Shown in pieces: positions 55,273 to 63,576 of a DNA stretch of 64,000 bases. The position numbers and the translations under genes are program-made. Source of the stretch: Candidatus Schekmanbacteria bacterium (GTDB lineage: Bacteria > CSSED10-310 > JACPHN01); assembly GCA_016188575.1 (NCBI GenBank), contig JACPHN010000094.1, positions 43,630-107,629 of the forward strand, read 5' to 3'. The notes beneath the pieces were generated by a model, which saw only the letters and a list, made by a program, of their open reading frames with translations, made no database searches and was not told where the DNA came from. Every line of letters starts with the position of its first letter. Position 1 is the stretch's first letter.

Positions 55273-56229
55273 ATGACACCGTTTGCAGGCACCGCGCGTT
55301 GCTCTCCGCGACTGGCTGTGGCGCTGGCGTGGGGAGTCTGGGCCCTGGCCGCAGGGTCGATTCTCGCAGCGGAGGCTCGGCCACAACGTATCATTTCCAT
55401 GGCGCCGAACATCACCGAGCTGCTGTTTGCGGTCGGCGCCGGCGACCGCGTCGTCGGCGTCACCGAGTTCTGCGGGTATCCGCCGGAGGCTCGGAAACGG
55501 GCCAAGGTCGGCGGTTACCTCAACCCGAATCTCGAAATCATCACGGCGTTGCGACCGGACCTCGTTGTGGCGTATCGGGAGCACGAGGTCCTGAACCAGC
55601 ACTGCAAACGCATCGGCGTGCCCGTGCTGAGCCTGACTATGCTCTCCCTGGAGGACGTGTTTCGCAACATCGCACTGGTGGCCGAGGCCGTCGGCCATCC
55701 GGAGGCAGGGCGCGCACTTGCGTCCTCGATCCAGGCGGACCTGGACGCGGTTCGCGGTCAGGCAGCCGCCTTGCGGCCACCGCGGACGTTGCTGCTGCTT
55801 GGGCCGCTTGCAACCGATGGCACTCATCCCATGGCGGTAGGCAACGGGAGCTTTCTGGCCGACCTCCTGGTACTGGCTGGCGCGGCGAATGTCTTCGCTG
55901 ATGTGGCCCGGCCATACTTCTACCCGTCGACCGAGGAAATCCTGGCGCGACAGCCTGAAGTCATCCTGGAAACCGTGCTCGAGGTCGAACCCATCGCCGC
56001 CGCCGGCGATCGCCGCGACACCGATCAGGACGTGCATCTGACGTGGACCGTAAGCCCGGCCTGGGCCAAGCTTGCAGGGCTGCCTGCGGTGCGCGATGGC
56101 CGTATCGTGCGCCTGGACGGCAAGCAACTGCACAGTCCGGGACCGCGCGTCGGGGCCGTCGCCCGCGCGCTCGTCCGCGCCGTGCACGGCGGCGAGCGCG
56201 CCGCTGCGGCCGCGGGCTCCAGGCGGTGA
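55273..56229 (+). CDS. btuF: Periplasmic cobalamin-binding protein
   Basis: 318 residues from the ATG at 55273 (CGGAGAC upstream), giving a good signal peptide (LAVALAWGVWALAAGSILAA). The fold is the class III binding protein: RIISMAPNITELLFAVGAG, then GYLNPNLEIITALRPDLVVA and VLEVEPIAAAG. It hands cobalamin to the BtuCD transporter. Stop overlaps the btuD start (GTGA). Confidence 0.92.
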   Translation: MTPFAGTARCSPRLAVALAWGVWALAAGSILAAEARPQRIISMAPNITELLFAVGAGDRVVGVTEFCGYPPEARKRAKVGGYLNPNLEIITALRPDLVVAYREHEVLNQHCKRIGVPVLSLTMLSLEDVFRNIALVAEAVGHPEAGRALASSIQADLDAVRGQAAALRPPRTLLLLGPLATDGTHPMAVGNGSFLADLLVLAGAANVFADVARPYFYPSTEEILARQPEVILETVLEVEPIAAAGDRRDTDQDVHLTWTVSPAWAKLAGLPAVRDGRIVRLDGKQLHSPGPRVGAVARALVRAVHGGERAAAAAGSRR

Positions 56230-57026
56230 CACTCGTGTCCGCTCTGCTCGAGGTCGACGGCGTCAGCTTTTCGTACGGCACCGCGACGACCTTGCGAAAC
56301 ATATCCTTTGCGGTCGGCAGCAACGACCTCCTCGCTCTGATTGGGCCAAACGGCAGCGGCAAGTCGACGCTGCTGCGCATTGCGGCTGGGCTCATGCGGC
56401 CCGATAGCGGCGTCGTCCGCCTCGCCGGAGCCAGCCTGGCGAGCCTTTCGCGGCGCGCGATCGCCCGCCGCATTGCGTTTGTGCCCCAGGAGACAACTGT
56501 TGCCTTCCCCTTCGGCGTGGGCGAGATCGTGATGATGGGGCGCTACCCTCACCTCTCCGCGTTCGGCTTTGAAGGCGAGCGGGACGCGCAGGTGGCGAGG
56601 GAGGCCATGGCGGCGACAGAGACCCTCCATCTCGCCGATCGATCGTTTGCCGAGCTCTCAGGCGGCGAAAAGCAGCGCGTGCTCATCGCCGCGGCGCTGG
56701 CCCAGGAGCCCGAAATCCTGGTTCTGGACGAGCCGACCTCATCGCTCGACCTGCACCACCAGGTAGGCATTTTTCGCACGCTGTTGCGCGCCAACGAGCG
56801 CGGCTTGACCATCATCGCGGCGCTGCACGACCTCAACCTCGCCGCCGGCTATTGTTCCCGCCTGATGCTGCTCGATAGCGGAGCGATCGCGGCCATCGGC
56901 GCTCCCCGAGACGTCCTCACCGAAACTCGGCTGGCCGCGGTTTACCGCACCGCCGTGCGGCTGCTCGGGTTGCCGGACGGCGCCTTCTTCGTGGTGCCGA
57001 AGTACCAGCGCGGAAGTGCGACGTGA
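56226..57026 (+). CDS. btuD: Cobalamin ABC transporter ATPase
   Basis: 266 residues from GTG 56226 overlapping btuF; GTG 56235 is also possible. Walker A GPNGSGKST, signature LSGGEKQR, Walker B ILVLDEPTSSLDL and switch His in ALHDLNLAA. FecE/BtuD type. The frame extends far upstream within btuF but the overlap start is the reasonable one. Its stop overlaps btuC by four bases. Confidence 0.94.
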   Translation: MTLVSALLEVDGVSFSYGTATTLRNISFAVGSNDLLALIGPNGSGKSTLLRIAAGLMRPDSGVVRLAGASLASLSRRAIARRIAFVPQETTVAFPFGVGEIVMMGRYPHLSAFGFEGERDAQVAREAMAATETLHLADRSFAELSGGEKQRVLIAAALAQEPEILVLDEPTSSLDLHHQVGIFRTLLRANERGLTIIAALHDLNLAAGYCSRLMLLDSGAIAAIGAPRDVLTETRLAAVYRTAVRLLGLPDGAFFVVPKYQRGSAT

Positions 57027-58054
57027 GACGCCAGCGGATCGTCGCGCTGACCCGCCGCCGGCTGGCGGTCACGACGGCAACGCTCGCGCTCGCCGCAGCG
57101 TTGAGCGCGGCCGCCGGCATCCTGCTCGGCCCGGTGCACATCGACTGGCGCGCGGCGCTCGCGGACCCCGCCGGCATCGACGCCACCATCGTCTTCGAGA
57201 CCCGACTCCCGCGAGTGGTCATGGGGCTACTGGCGGGCTCCGGTCTCTCCGTCGCCGGCCTGGCCATCCAGGCGCTCCTCAAGAACCCACTTGCCGAGCC
57301 GTTTACGCTGGGCATTTCCTCGGGAGCGTCGCTCGGCGCCATCCTGGCGATCCGCTTCGGGTTGGACCTGGAGATCGCCGGCATCGGCGCGCTACCCCTG
57401 CTCTCATTCCTTGCCAGCCTCGCCACCGTCGGCATTGTCTATGCGCTCGCGCGTCAGGGCACCGCCCTCCCGGTGTCGACGTTGCTCCTGGCGGGCGTGA
57501 CACTGTCCTTTTTCTTCGGCGCCGTGATCCTGTTCATCCACTACCTTTCGGACTACGGTCAAAGCTATCGATTCGTGCGGTGGATGATGGGAGCGATCGA
57601 CGTGGCGGGTTACGGGCCAGCCATCTCCGCGGCGCCGCTGCTCGTGCTCGGCGTGCTCATGCTGTTCTCCCTCGCCCGCCCGCTGAACCTGCTTGCCGCC
57701 GGCGATCTCTTCGCCGCCTCGCGCGGCGTCGACGTGCTTGCAGCCCAGCGGTGGGTGTTCGTCGGGGCCTCGCTCATTACCGGTGCAATCATCTCCGTGT
57801 GCGGCCCGATCGGCTTTGTCGGGCTGATCGTTCCCCATGTCACTCGGCTGCTCTTCGGCAGTGACCATCGCCTGCTGCTTCCGGCCGCGGCACTTATTGG
57901 CGCCGCCTTCCTCGTCCTCTGCGACGCCGTGGCGCGAATCGCTGTGCCGCCTCTGGAGATTCCCGTCGGCGTGGTCACAGCGATGCTCGGCGGACCCTAC
58001 TTTCTTTTCCTGCTCAGGAAAGCGCGCGCTCGCGTTCTGTTCGGCGGCTTCTGA
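57023..58054 (+). CDS. btuC: Cobalamin ABC transporter permease
   Basis: 343 residues of the FecCD family with about ten membrane helices. Recognisable segments are LPRVVMGLLAGSGLSVAGLAIQ and NPLAEPFTLGISSGASLGAI, then GPIGFVGLIVPHVTRLLFG and FLVLCDAVARIAVPPLEIPV. GTG start overlaps btuD. It closes the operon btuB-btuF-btuD-btuC, whose genes overlap or nearly abut. The next DNA is a dispersed repeat. Confidence 0.94.
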   Translation: MRRQRIVALTRRRLAVTTATLALAAALSAAAGILLGPVHIDWRAALADPAGIDATIVFETRLPRVVMGLLAGSGLSVAGLAIQALLKNPLAEPFTLGISSGASLGAILAIRFGLDLEIAGIGALPLLSFLASLATVGIVYALARQGTALPVSTLLLAGVTLSFFFGAVILFIHYLSDYGQSYRFVRWMMGAIDVAGYGPAISAAPLLVLGVLMLFSLARPLNLLAAGDLFAASRGVDVLAAQRWVFVGASLITGAIISVCGPIGFVGLIVPHVTRLLFGSDHRLLLPAAALIGAAFLVLCDAVARIAVPPLEIPVGVVTAMLGGPYFLFLLRKARARVLFGGF

Positions 58055-58094
58055 GCCTGCCGCGAACGCGGGCGCGGGCTCGGGGACCTGTCAG

Positions 58095-58233
58095 CCTGAA
58101 TCCACCTCCTGTTTGACGTCGACGCGACAGCGCCCTCCTCCGTTCCTCCCCCCGCTTGCGGGGGAAGGTGCGGTGGGAGTCTTCGTGATGCGCTTTCCGC
58201 TCAGTTTGCAGTCGAGCTGGCGGTGGATTCAGG
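58095..58233 (+). repeat. Dispersed GC-rich repeat, complete copy
   Basis: A perfect 12-bp terminal inverted repeat, CCTGAATCCACC (58095-58106) and GGTGGATTCAGG (58222-58233), encloses CTGTTTGACGTCGACGCG, a CCTCCCCCCGCTTGCGGGGG hairpin and GTCTTCGTGATGCGC. It fills the gap between btuC and the converging arsM. Confidence 0.85.
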
Positions 58234-59037
58234 TCAGCTCCGCGCCCTGAAGCCGCGCACCACGAGGTGCCGCACGGCGCGCAGTGCGGCGGCTACGTCT
58301 GCTGCCCCAAGTCGCGAGGCAATCTCGGTAAACAAGGGATCCGCAGCCAGCGCTGTGGGATTCGTCCCCTTTTCTTCGAGAATTTCGACAGCCTCAAAGC
58401 CCGCCGCAGTCATTGCCCTCACATAATCGTCGACCTGCGCCGCGCCCGAGACGCACATCACATAGGCGCCTGCGTGGCGGCGGACTGCCTCAGGAAGCTC
58501 GCCTCGGAGGACGATGTCCGAAACGACCGCACGCCCGCCAGGGGCCAGCACGCGGTGTGCCTCCCGGAAGACCGCCAGCTTGTCCGGCGCAAGATTGATC
58601 ACGCAGTTGGAGATCACGACGTCGGCCGAGCTGTCAGCAAGCGGCAGGGCTTCAATCTGCCCGAGCTCGAAAGCGACGTTGGTGATTCCCGCGTTGGCGG
58701 CGTTCCGCCGCGCGCGCTGGACCATCTCCGGCGTCATGTCAACGCCGGTCACAAAACCGGTCGGCCCTACCGCCGCCGCCGCGAGAAAAACGTCGAGCCC
58801 GCCTCCCGATCCGAGGTCCACAACGCGCTCTCCGGGCCGCAGCGCGGCAAGCGCGATCGGGTTGCCGCAGCCGAGACCGAGATCAGCTCCCACCGGCACC
58901 GCGGCGAGTGCCGCCGCGTCGTAGCCGAGCTGTGCGGAGCTCGTGGGGGGGGCGCAGCACGCGCGCCGTTCGTCCCGTGCGATGCTGCCGTAGGCCGTCC
59001 TGACGATTTCGTGGACTTGTTGCGAGCTCGTGCTCAT
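58234..59037 (-). CDS. arsM: Arsenite S-adenosylmethionine methyltransferase
   Basis: 267 residues. It methylates arsenite using SAM, in the cytoplasm. The SAM motif is VVDLGSGGGLDVFLAA. The three cysteines needed for As(III) binding are present: GLGCGNP, ISNCVINL and YVMCVSGAA. A further CC pair lies at ERRACCAPP. AGGAAGGA precedes the ATG. The MarR-type gene starts upstream on the same strand (83-base gap), making it the probable regulator. Confidence 0.95.
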   Translation of the reverse strand: MSTSSQQVHEIVRTAYGSIARDERRACCAPPTSSAQLGYDAAALAAVPVGADLGLGCGNPIALAALRPGERVVDLGSGGGLDVFLAAAAVGPTGFVTGVDMTPEMVQRARRNAANAGITNVAFELGQIEALPLADSSADVVISNCVINLAPDKLAVFREAHRVLAPGGRAVVSDIVLRGELPEAVRRHAGAYVMCVSGAAQVDDYVRAMTAAGFEAVEILEEKGTNPTALAADPLFTEIASRLGAADVAAALRAVRHLVVRGFRARS

Positions 59038-59119
59038 GTCGTTCCTTCCTTTCTATCCTTCTATGATACAAGTAATGGGATGGCCGACGCCTACCGGCGC
59101 CGACCTGGGAGGGGATTGG

Positions 59120-59599
59120 TTACGTACAGCAGAGGGGGTCGCTGCGCAGTGACGATACGGCCCACACGAGCTCGTCGAGGAGCTCCACGACCTGCGCGCG
59201 GTGGCTGGCCGTGAGCTGGGAGAGGATCTTTTCGCAGGCGGCGATGCTGACGGCAAGGAGCTCTTGGGCGCGGGTGTGGCCGCGCGCGGTGAGGCACACA
59301 GTACTGACCCGGGCGTCGTGGGTGGCCCGCTCGCGCCGCACAAGTCCCTGCTTTTCGAGCACCGAGACGTTTCTCGTCAAGGTGCTGATGGCCAGCCCGA
59401 GCGCTTCGGCGAGCTCACCCATCGACTCCGTGCCGCCCGTTTCCTGCAGGACGATGAGCGTGGCGCACTGCTGCACGGTAATGTCGGGGCAGCAGATGTG
59501 GCGACGCTCCAGGGCGTTGAGCTCCCGCAGCACGGCATTGAGCTGGCGCGCAAGCCTGCTTGCCTGGGCTGCCGGGTCGGGTGGAATGGACGGCGTCAT
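59120..59599 (-). CDS. MarR-family regulator with cysteine clusters, probable arsenic sensor
   Basis: 159 residues of MarR winged-helix type: MGELAEALGLAISTLTRNVS is the recognition helix region and RRERATHDARVSTVCLTARG the wing. Unusual are the Cys groups: RRHICCPDITVQQCATL before the DNA-binding domain and DPLCCT at the C-terminus. They could bind As(III) or another thiophilic ligand. It precedes arsM on the same strand. A palindrome at 59624-59638 is a candidate operator. Confidence 0.85.
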   Translation of the reverse strand: MTPSIPPDPAAQASRLARQLNAVLRELNALERRHICCPDITVQQCATLIVLQETGGTESMGELAEALGLAISTLTRNVSVLEKQGLVRRERATHDARVSTVCLTARGHTRAQELLAVSIAACEKILSQLTASHRAQVVELLDELVWAVSSLRSDPLCCT

Positions 59600-59623
59600 G
59601 GGAGCTCCTTGCGACGTGGGCGA

Positions 59624-59638
59624 GTAGTTGCATACTAC
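59624..59638. promoter_or_regulatory. Candidate MarR operator
   Basis: GTAGT-TGCAT-ACTAC is an inverted repeat with a five-base centre, 25 bases upstream of the marR start codon. MarR proteins bind such palindromes and often repress themselves. The gap 59600-59735 holds nothing else that I can identify. Confidence 0.5.
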
Positions 59639-59735
59639 AAATAATCGCGAACCGCGCGCCTGTCAAGGTGGACGGGAACAGGCGGGCCAGGAGAGGGGCA
59701 GTCCACTGCGGCAGCGCGGATGCCGGGATCGCGAG

Positions 59736-60980
59736 TCAGACGCGCTTGCGCTTTGACGCATAGAGCATGCGGTCGGCGGCCTCGATCAGCGTGGCCTGGC
59801 AGCGGCCGTCCTCCGGGAACACGGCGATGCCGCAGGATGCCGACACGCTGATTCCTTCGGCGAGCGGTCTTTCGGCGAGCGCTTCCGCGAAGCGACTGCA
59901 GAATCGCTCCGCAGCGGCGCGATCGGACTCGGTGAGCACAACGGCGAACTCGTCACCGCCCACGCGAAAGGCGGAATCAACGCGCCGGCAGGTAGCGCGA
60001 ATCGCCGCGGAGATCGCTCGTAGATAGCGGTCGCCAGCCTCGTGGCCCGCGGCGTCATTGATTCTCTTGAGGCCGTCGGCATCGATGGCAATGAGGGCAG
60101 CGCGGCGCTCGAAGCGAATCGCTCGGGAAATCTCCTTCTCCAAAGCGTGAGTGAACGCGCGGCGGTTGCCGAGGAGCGTAAGGGGGTCTTCCAGCGAGGC
60201 GGCGTTGGCCCCCTCGAGGCGGGTCTTCTCGCGGAGGGCGACGCCTACGCGCGCAACCACCTCCTCCAGATCGAACGGTTTGGCGACGTAGTCAACGGCG
60301 CCAAGCTCGAGGCCGCGGACGCGATCTTCGAGCTGCGTGACCGCCGTGAGAAAGATGACCGCAGGGTGCTCGTCTACGGTCTGAAGGCGGCGAAGGACTT
60401 CGAAGCCGTCCATGCGAGGCATCATGACATCGAGAATCACCACATCGTATTTGGTCTGGTGAATCATGCTGAGAGCCTGCGCGCCATCCTTGGCTTCTGC
60501 GACTGAATAGCCGGCATAACGCAGGCGAAACGCCAGCATGAAGCGCACATCTTCCTCGTCGTCCACGATCAGGATCGCCGGCTGGCCGGGGAAGGCTCCT
60601 TCCGGGAAGCGCTTCCTGAGCGCGCCGGCGATGGTTGTCATCAGTTGGCGCGCCGAAACTGGTTTGACCATCACTTCGGCGATCCCGATCTCGGCGGCGC
60701 GTTCGCGGGTGGGGACGGCGTCGAAGGGGACGAGAATCAGGATCTGCGTCTCTGGCTGCGCGCTGCGGAAGTGCTCGGCGAGCGCCAGAGCTTCCTGTTC
60801 GGCGGTAAAAGCGTCGAGTACGACGAGATGAATAAGATGCCGTTCGAACTGGGTACGGGCGGTCTTGTCGTCGCTCGCCTCGTAGACACGGTAGCCCACG
60901 GAGCGCAAGCGAAAGGCGAGCGCGTATCGGAGGTCTTCTTCGCGATCGACAACCAGGATATTGACGTCTCGCGCGTCCAC
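59736..60980 (-). CDS. Response regulator with two receivers and a GGDEF domain
   Basis: 414 residues from GTG 60980 (GGAGG upstream); the frame continues far into the preceding gene but that is a shadow. Receiver 1 (5-125) opens VNILVVDREEDLRYA and keeps a phosphoacceptor-like Asp in VVLDAFTAEQ, though the pocket is atypical (DREE). Receiver 2 (135-250) is standard: LIVDDEEDVRF, VILDVMMPRMDG. The GGDEF domain has an intact RVGGDEFAVVL, so it can probably make cyclic di-GMP. The PAS kinase gene ends ten bases upstream and is the likely partner. Confidence 0.92.
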   Translation of the reverse strand: MDARDVNILVVDREEDLRYALAFRLRSVGYRVYEASDDKTARTQFERHLIHLVVLDAFTAEQEALALAEHFRSAQPETQILILVPFDAVPTRERAAEIGIAEVMVKPVSARQLMTTIAGALRKRFPEGAFPGQPAILIVDDEEDVRFMLAFRLRYAGYSVAEAKDGAQALSMIHQTKYDVVILDVMMPRMDGFEVLRRLQTVDEHPAVIFLTAVTQLEDRVRGLELGAVDYVAKPFDLEEVVARVGVALREKTRLEGANAASLEDPLTLLGNRRAFTHALEKEISRAIRFERRAALIAIDADGLKRINDAAGHEAGDRYLRAISAAIRATCRRVDSAFRVGGDEFAVVLTESDRAAAERFCSRFAEALAERPLAEGISVSASCGIAVFPEDGRCQATLIEAADRMLYASKRKRV

Positions 60981-60990
60981 CGGTCCTCCG

Positions 60991-62529
60991 TCAGAGTCGC
61001 AACGAGCTGGGAAGCGAGATGATGAAACGCGCTCCAGGCACGGTCCGCTCTCCCGCCGCCGGCTCGTTTTCGACCCAGATCCTGCCTCCGTGAAGCTCCA
61101 CGACCTGCTTGCCGATCGACAATCCGATTCCCGTCCGGGCCTGGTCATTGCCCGCGCTGGCCCGACCGAATCGCTGAAAAATGGCCTCGCGATCATCCAG
61201 GCGCACGCCCGGGCCATCATCGTCGACGACGATGCGCATTTCATCGTCAGATGACCACAGACTCAGGCGAATTCGTCGCGCGGCGAACCGTGCGGCGTTG
61301 GAGAGGAGGTTGTCCACGACCTGGCAGATACGCCGGGAGTCGATTCGGGCAAGGATGTCGGTCGAAGGTAGCTCGACGGCAAGTTTTATCTCTGGCCGCT
61401 CGTTCCAGGCGCGGAAGTCTTCGACGAGCATCGCGATCATGCGCGTCAGGTTGGTGGGGGCGAGCCGGAGCGCGAGAGAACCGGATTCGATGAGCGACAG
61501 GTCGAGCAGGTCGTCGACCTGCCGCCGCAGGCGGAGCGCGTTACGCCTGGCGATTTCGATGAAATGCCTCGTCTGGGCTTCGATTGGGCCCGTAAGCCCG
61601 TCGAGAATGTTGTCGCAGGAACCGAGAATGGCTCCAATCGGAGACTTTAGATCGTGCGTGACATTGGCGAGGAACTCCGTCTTGAGCGCATTTGCCTTTT
61701 CGAGCTCCTCCAAGGCGTTTTTCCTCGCGGCCTCCGCTTCCCAGCGCATCGTAACGTCCTGCTTGATGGCCACGAAGCTATTGACCGCGCCGCCATCGCT
61801 GATTGGCGTGATCATCTGGTCTTCGACGTAGAGCGATCCATCGCGGCGCCTGTTGATCATCTCGCCCGACCACACCTCGCCAGCGGTGATCGTGGACCAT
61901 AGCTCCTGGTAAAAATCCTGTGAATGCAAGCCGGACTTGAGGAAGCGCGGATTCCGCCCCATGACCTGATCGAGCCGATAGCCGGTAAGGCGCAAGAACG
62001 CCGGGTTGGCCCACACGATGACGCCATTGGCGTCGGAAATCACGACTCCGTTGGCCGTCGCCTCGAGTGCCTTGAGGAGAAGATCAGTGGCGGGGCTGTC
62101 ACGCGCCGCTCCACTGTTGCCGAGCAGGTATGTAAGAACGTAGCCCTGCAGTGGACCATTCTTGATCGCGTTGGTTACGGCGGGGAACAATGACGGTGGA
62201 TGCTTGTGGCCGGAATCGGTCCTGGCGTTCTCCGCCGGCTGTCCGAGCGCGACGTTCCGGTTCGCCACCGCGACGGCGTCGCCCGGTATCGGGCCGCGCT
62301 GCGGGGTGACCGGGGGGGCAAGCAGCGATCGCAGCTCGCAACCCAAGAAGTCGGCAGCCGCTTGATTCGCCCAGTCGACATTGCCATCGGGGGCAGTCGC
62401 AATGAGCCCGATGCTGCTTTCGGCAAAGAGGTCTTCGAGTGCTTGCAGGCACTGATTCTTCGCCTTGGCGTCAGCGGCTGCACTCTCGGCCGTCGCTACA
62501 GAGCCCGCGGCTCTTTGAGAAAACGGCAT
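60991..62529 (-). CDS. PAS-domain soluble sensor histidine kinase
   Basis: 512 residues with no membrane helix. There are two PAS domains, at about 28-130 (LIATAPDGNVDWANQAAADF) and 150-270 (GVVISDANGVIVWANPAFLR, ending in a PAC segment). HisKA follows (ANVTHDLKSPIGAILG), then HATPase (NLLSNAARFAA, DDGPGVRLDD, TGIGLSIGKQVVELHGG). GGGAGGAG precedes the ATG. It is transcribed with the tandem-receiver diguanylate cyclase. Signal unknown. Confidence 0.92.
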   Translation of the reverse strand: MPFSQRAAGSVATAESAAADAKAKNQCLQALEDLFAESSIGLIATAPDGNVDWANQAAADFLGCELRSLLAPPVTPQRGPIPGDAVAVANRNVALGQPAENARTDSGHKHPPSLFPAVTNAIKNGPLQGYVLTYLLGNSGAARDSPATDLLLKALEATANGVVISDANGVIVWANPAFLRLTGYRLDQVMGRNPRFLKSGLHSQDFYQELWSTITAGEVWSGEMINRRRDGSLYVEDQMITPISDGGAVNSFVAIKQDVTMRWEAEAARKNALEELEKANALKTEFLANVTHDLKSPIGAILGSCDNILDGLTGPIEAQTRHFIEIARRNALRLRRQVDDLLDLSLIESGSLALRLAPTNLTRMIAMLVEDFRAWNERPEIKLAVELPSTDILARIDSRRICQVVDNLLSNAARFAARRIRLSLWSSDDEMRIVVDDDGPGVRLDDREAIFQRFGRASAGNDQARTGIGLSIGKQVVELHGGRIWVENEPAAGERTVPGARFIISLPSSLRL

Positions 62530-62688
62530 ACCGTGACTCCTCCCTCAGGTTGCCGGACCTGTCCAAAACAGCAGCCCAAGTGGGATTTGTTGTCTGCGGC
62601 GGAAATCATCGCCGGCCAGCACCTCGCGCCGACATGACGGGGCGGATCGATGCGAGGCGGTGTCGTCGGATGCTGTTAACGTGCCCTC

Positions 62689-62715
62689 ACTATACCAAAG
62701 CGGTGGTCTTGTCAA
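62689..62715 (-). promoter_or_regulatory. Possible promoter for the PAS kinase operon
   Basis: On the minus strand TTGACA (62715-62710) is followed after 15 bases by TATAGT (62694-62689) preceded by TGG, an extended -10. The spacing is short. Confidence 0.45.
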
Positions 62716-62768
62716 GCAGCGGGTGCTGGCCGGCCAACGTAAGCTGCACCTCGCGTGGCCTGAAGGCG

Positions 62769-62797
62769 GTGTGTTTTGCAACGGACTTGGCTATAAT
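62769..62797 (+). promoter_or_regulatory. Promoter for the cysteine-rich response regulator
   Basis: A perfect TATAAT at 62792-62797 lies 32 bases before the start codon. The -35 region (62769-62774, GTGTGT) is weak. Confidence 0.5.
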
Positions 62798-62828
62798 CGA
62801 GCGCAGAAGCCTGAGGCAGAGGACAAGC

Positions 62829-63482
62829 ATGGCCGACGACGCACAAGCGAACCCCACACCCTATCTCGTCAAATGCTATCGCTGTTGCGTGGAGTACGAC
62901 GCTGCCGATGCCGAGTGGTGTCGGTGCATCGTCTCGACCAACACGCTGGTGTGCCCGCACTGCGGCGAGTGCTTTTGCGAATCGAATGCGCAGTTCAAGC
63001 AGCGGTTTTGGGCGTTGGCGCCGCAATACCTCTGGGAGCGCCGCTGGCAGGAGCGCCACCGCCGGCCGGTGGGTGACGAGCTCCCGCCGCCGGACCGCAT
63101 CGGTCGTCCTCTCGTCCTCATCATCGACGACGACAAGCATGTCTTGCAGTCCGCCCGGCGCGGCATCGAGCATCTGGGCTATGCCACGATTACCGCCATG
63201 GACGGCGTCGAGGGACTGGAGCTCGCCGAGCGCTACCATCCTGAGCTGGTACTGACCGATGCGCTCATGCCCAAGCTGGATGGGCGCGAGCTGTGTCGCC
63301 GCCTCAAGGAGGGACCGAGCACGTCGGACATCAAGGTCGCCGTGATGACTTCCTTATATGTCGGCAATCGGTACAAGTATGAAGCCATTGACGAGTTCCT
63401 GGCCGACGCCTACCTGCCGAAGCCCATTGGTTTCACCGAGCTGAAGGTTCTGCTCAAGCGCACGCTGGGCGGAGGGGAATAA
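62829..63482 (+). CDS. Response regulator with N-terminal cysteine-rich (zinc-finger-like) domain
   Basis: 217 residues. Residues 14-52 contain nine Cys (KCYRCC, WCRC, CPHCGECFC), which could bind zinc or an iron-sulfur cluster. The receiver at 90-215 has LIIDDDKHVL, phosphoacceptor Asp in LVLTDALMPKLDG and the late Lys in YLPKPIGF. There is no DNA-binding or enzymatic output domain, so the Cys domain is probably the effector or a protein-contact module. Divergent from the PAS kinase operon. AGAGGAC precedes the ATG. Confidence 0.85.
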   Translation: MADDAQANPTPYLVKCYRCCVEYDAADAEWCRCIVSTNTLVCPHCGECFCESNAQFKQRFWALAPQYLWERRWQERHRRPVGDELPPPDRIGRPLVLIIDDDKHVLQSARRGIEHLGYATITAMDGVEGLELAERYHPELVLTDALMPKLDGRELCRRLKEGPSTSDIKVAVMTSLYVGNRYKYEAIDEFLADAYLPKPIGFTELKVLLKRTLGGGE

Positions 63483-63576
63483 GGAGCGTGATCTTCCACG
63501 CATTTCTCGGGCATTCCCGCGCCAGGTCGTTTGCTTCCGAAGCCGACCTCGCGGGGGGACTTTGGCGCGAGCCCGG

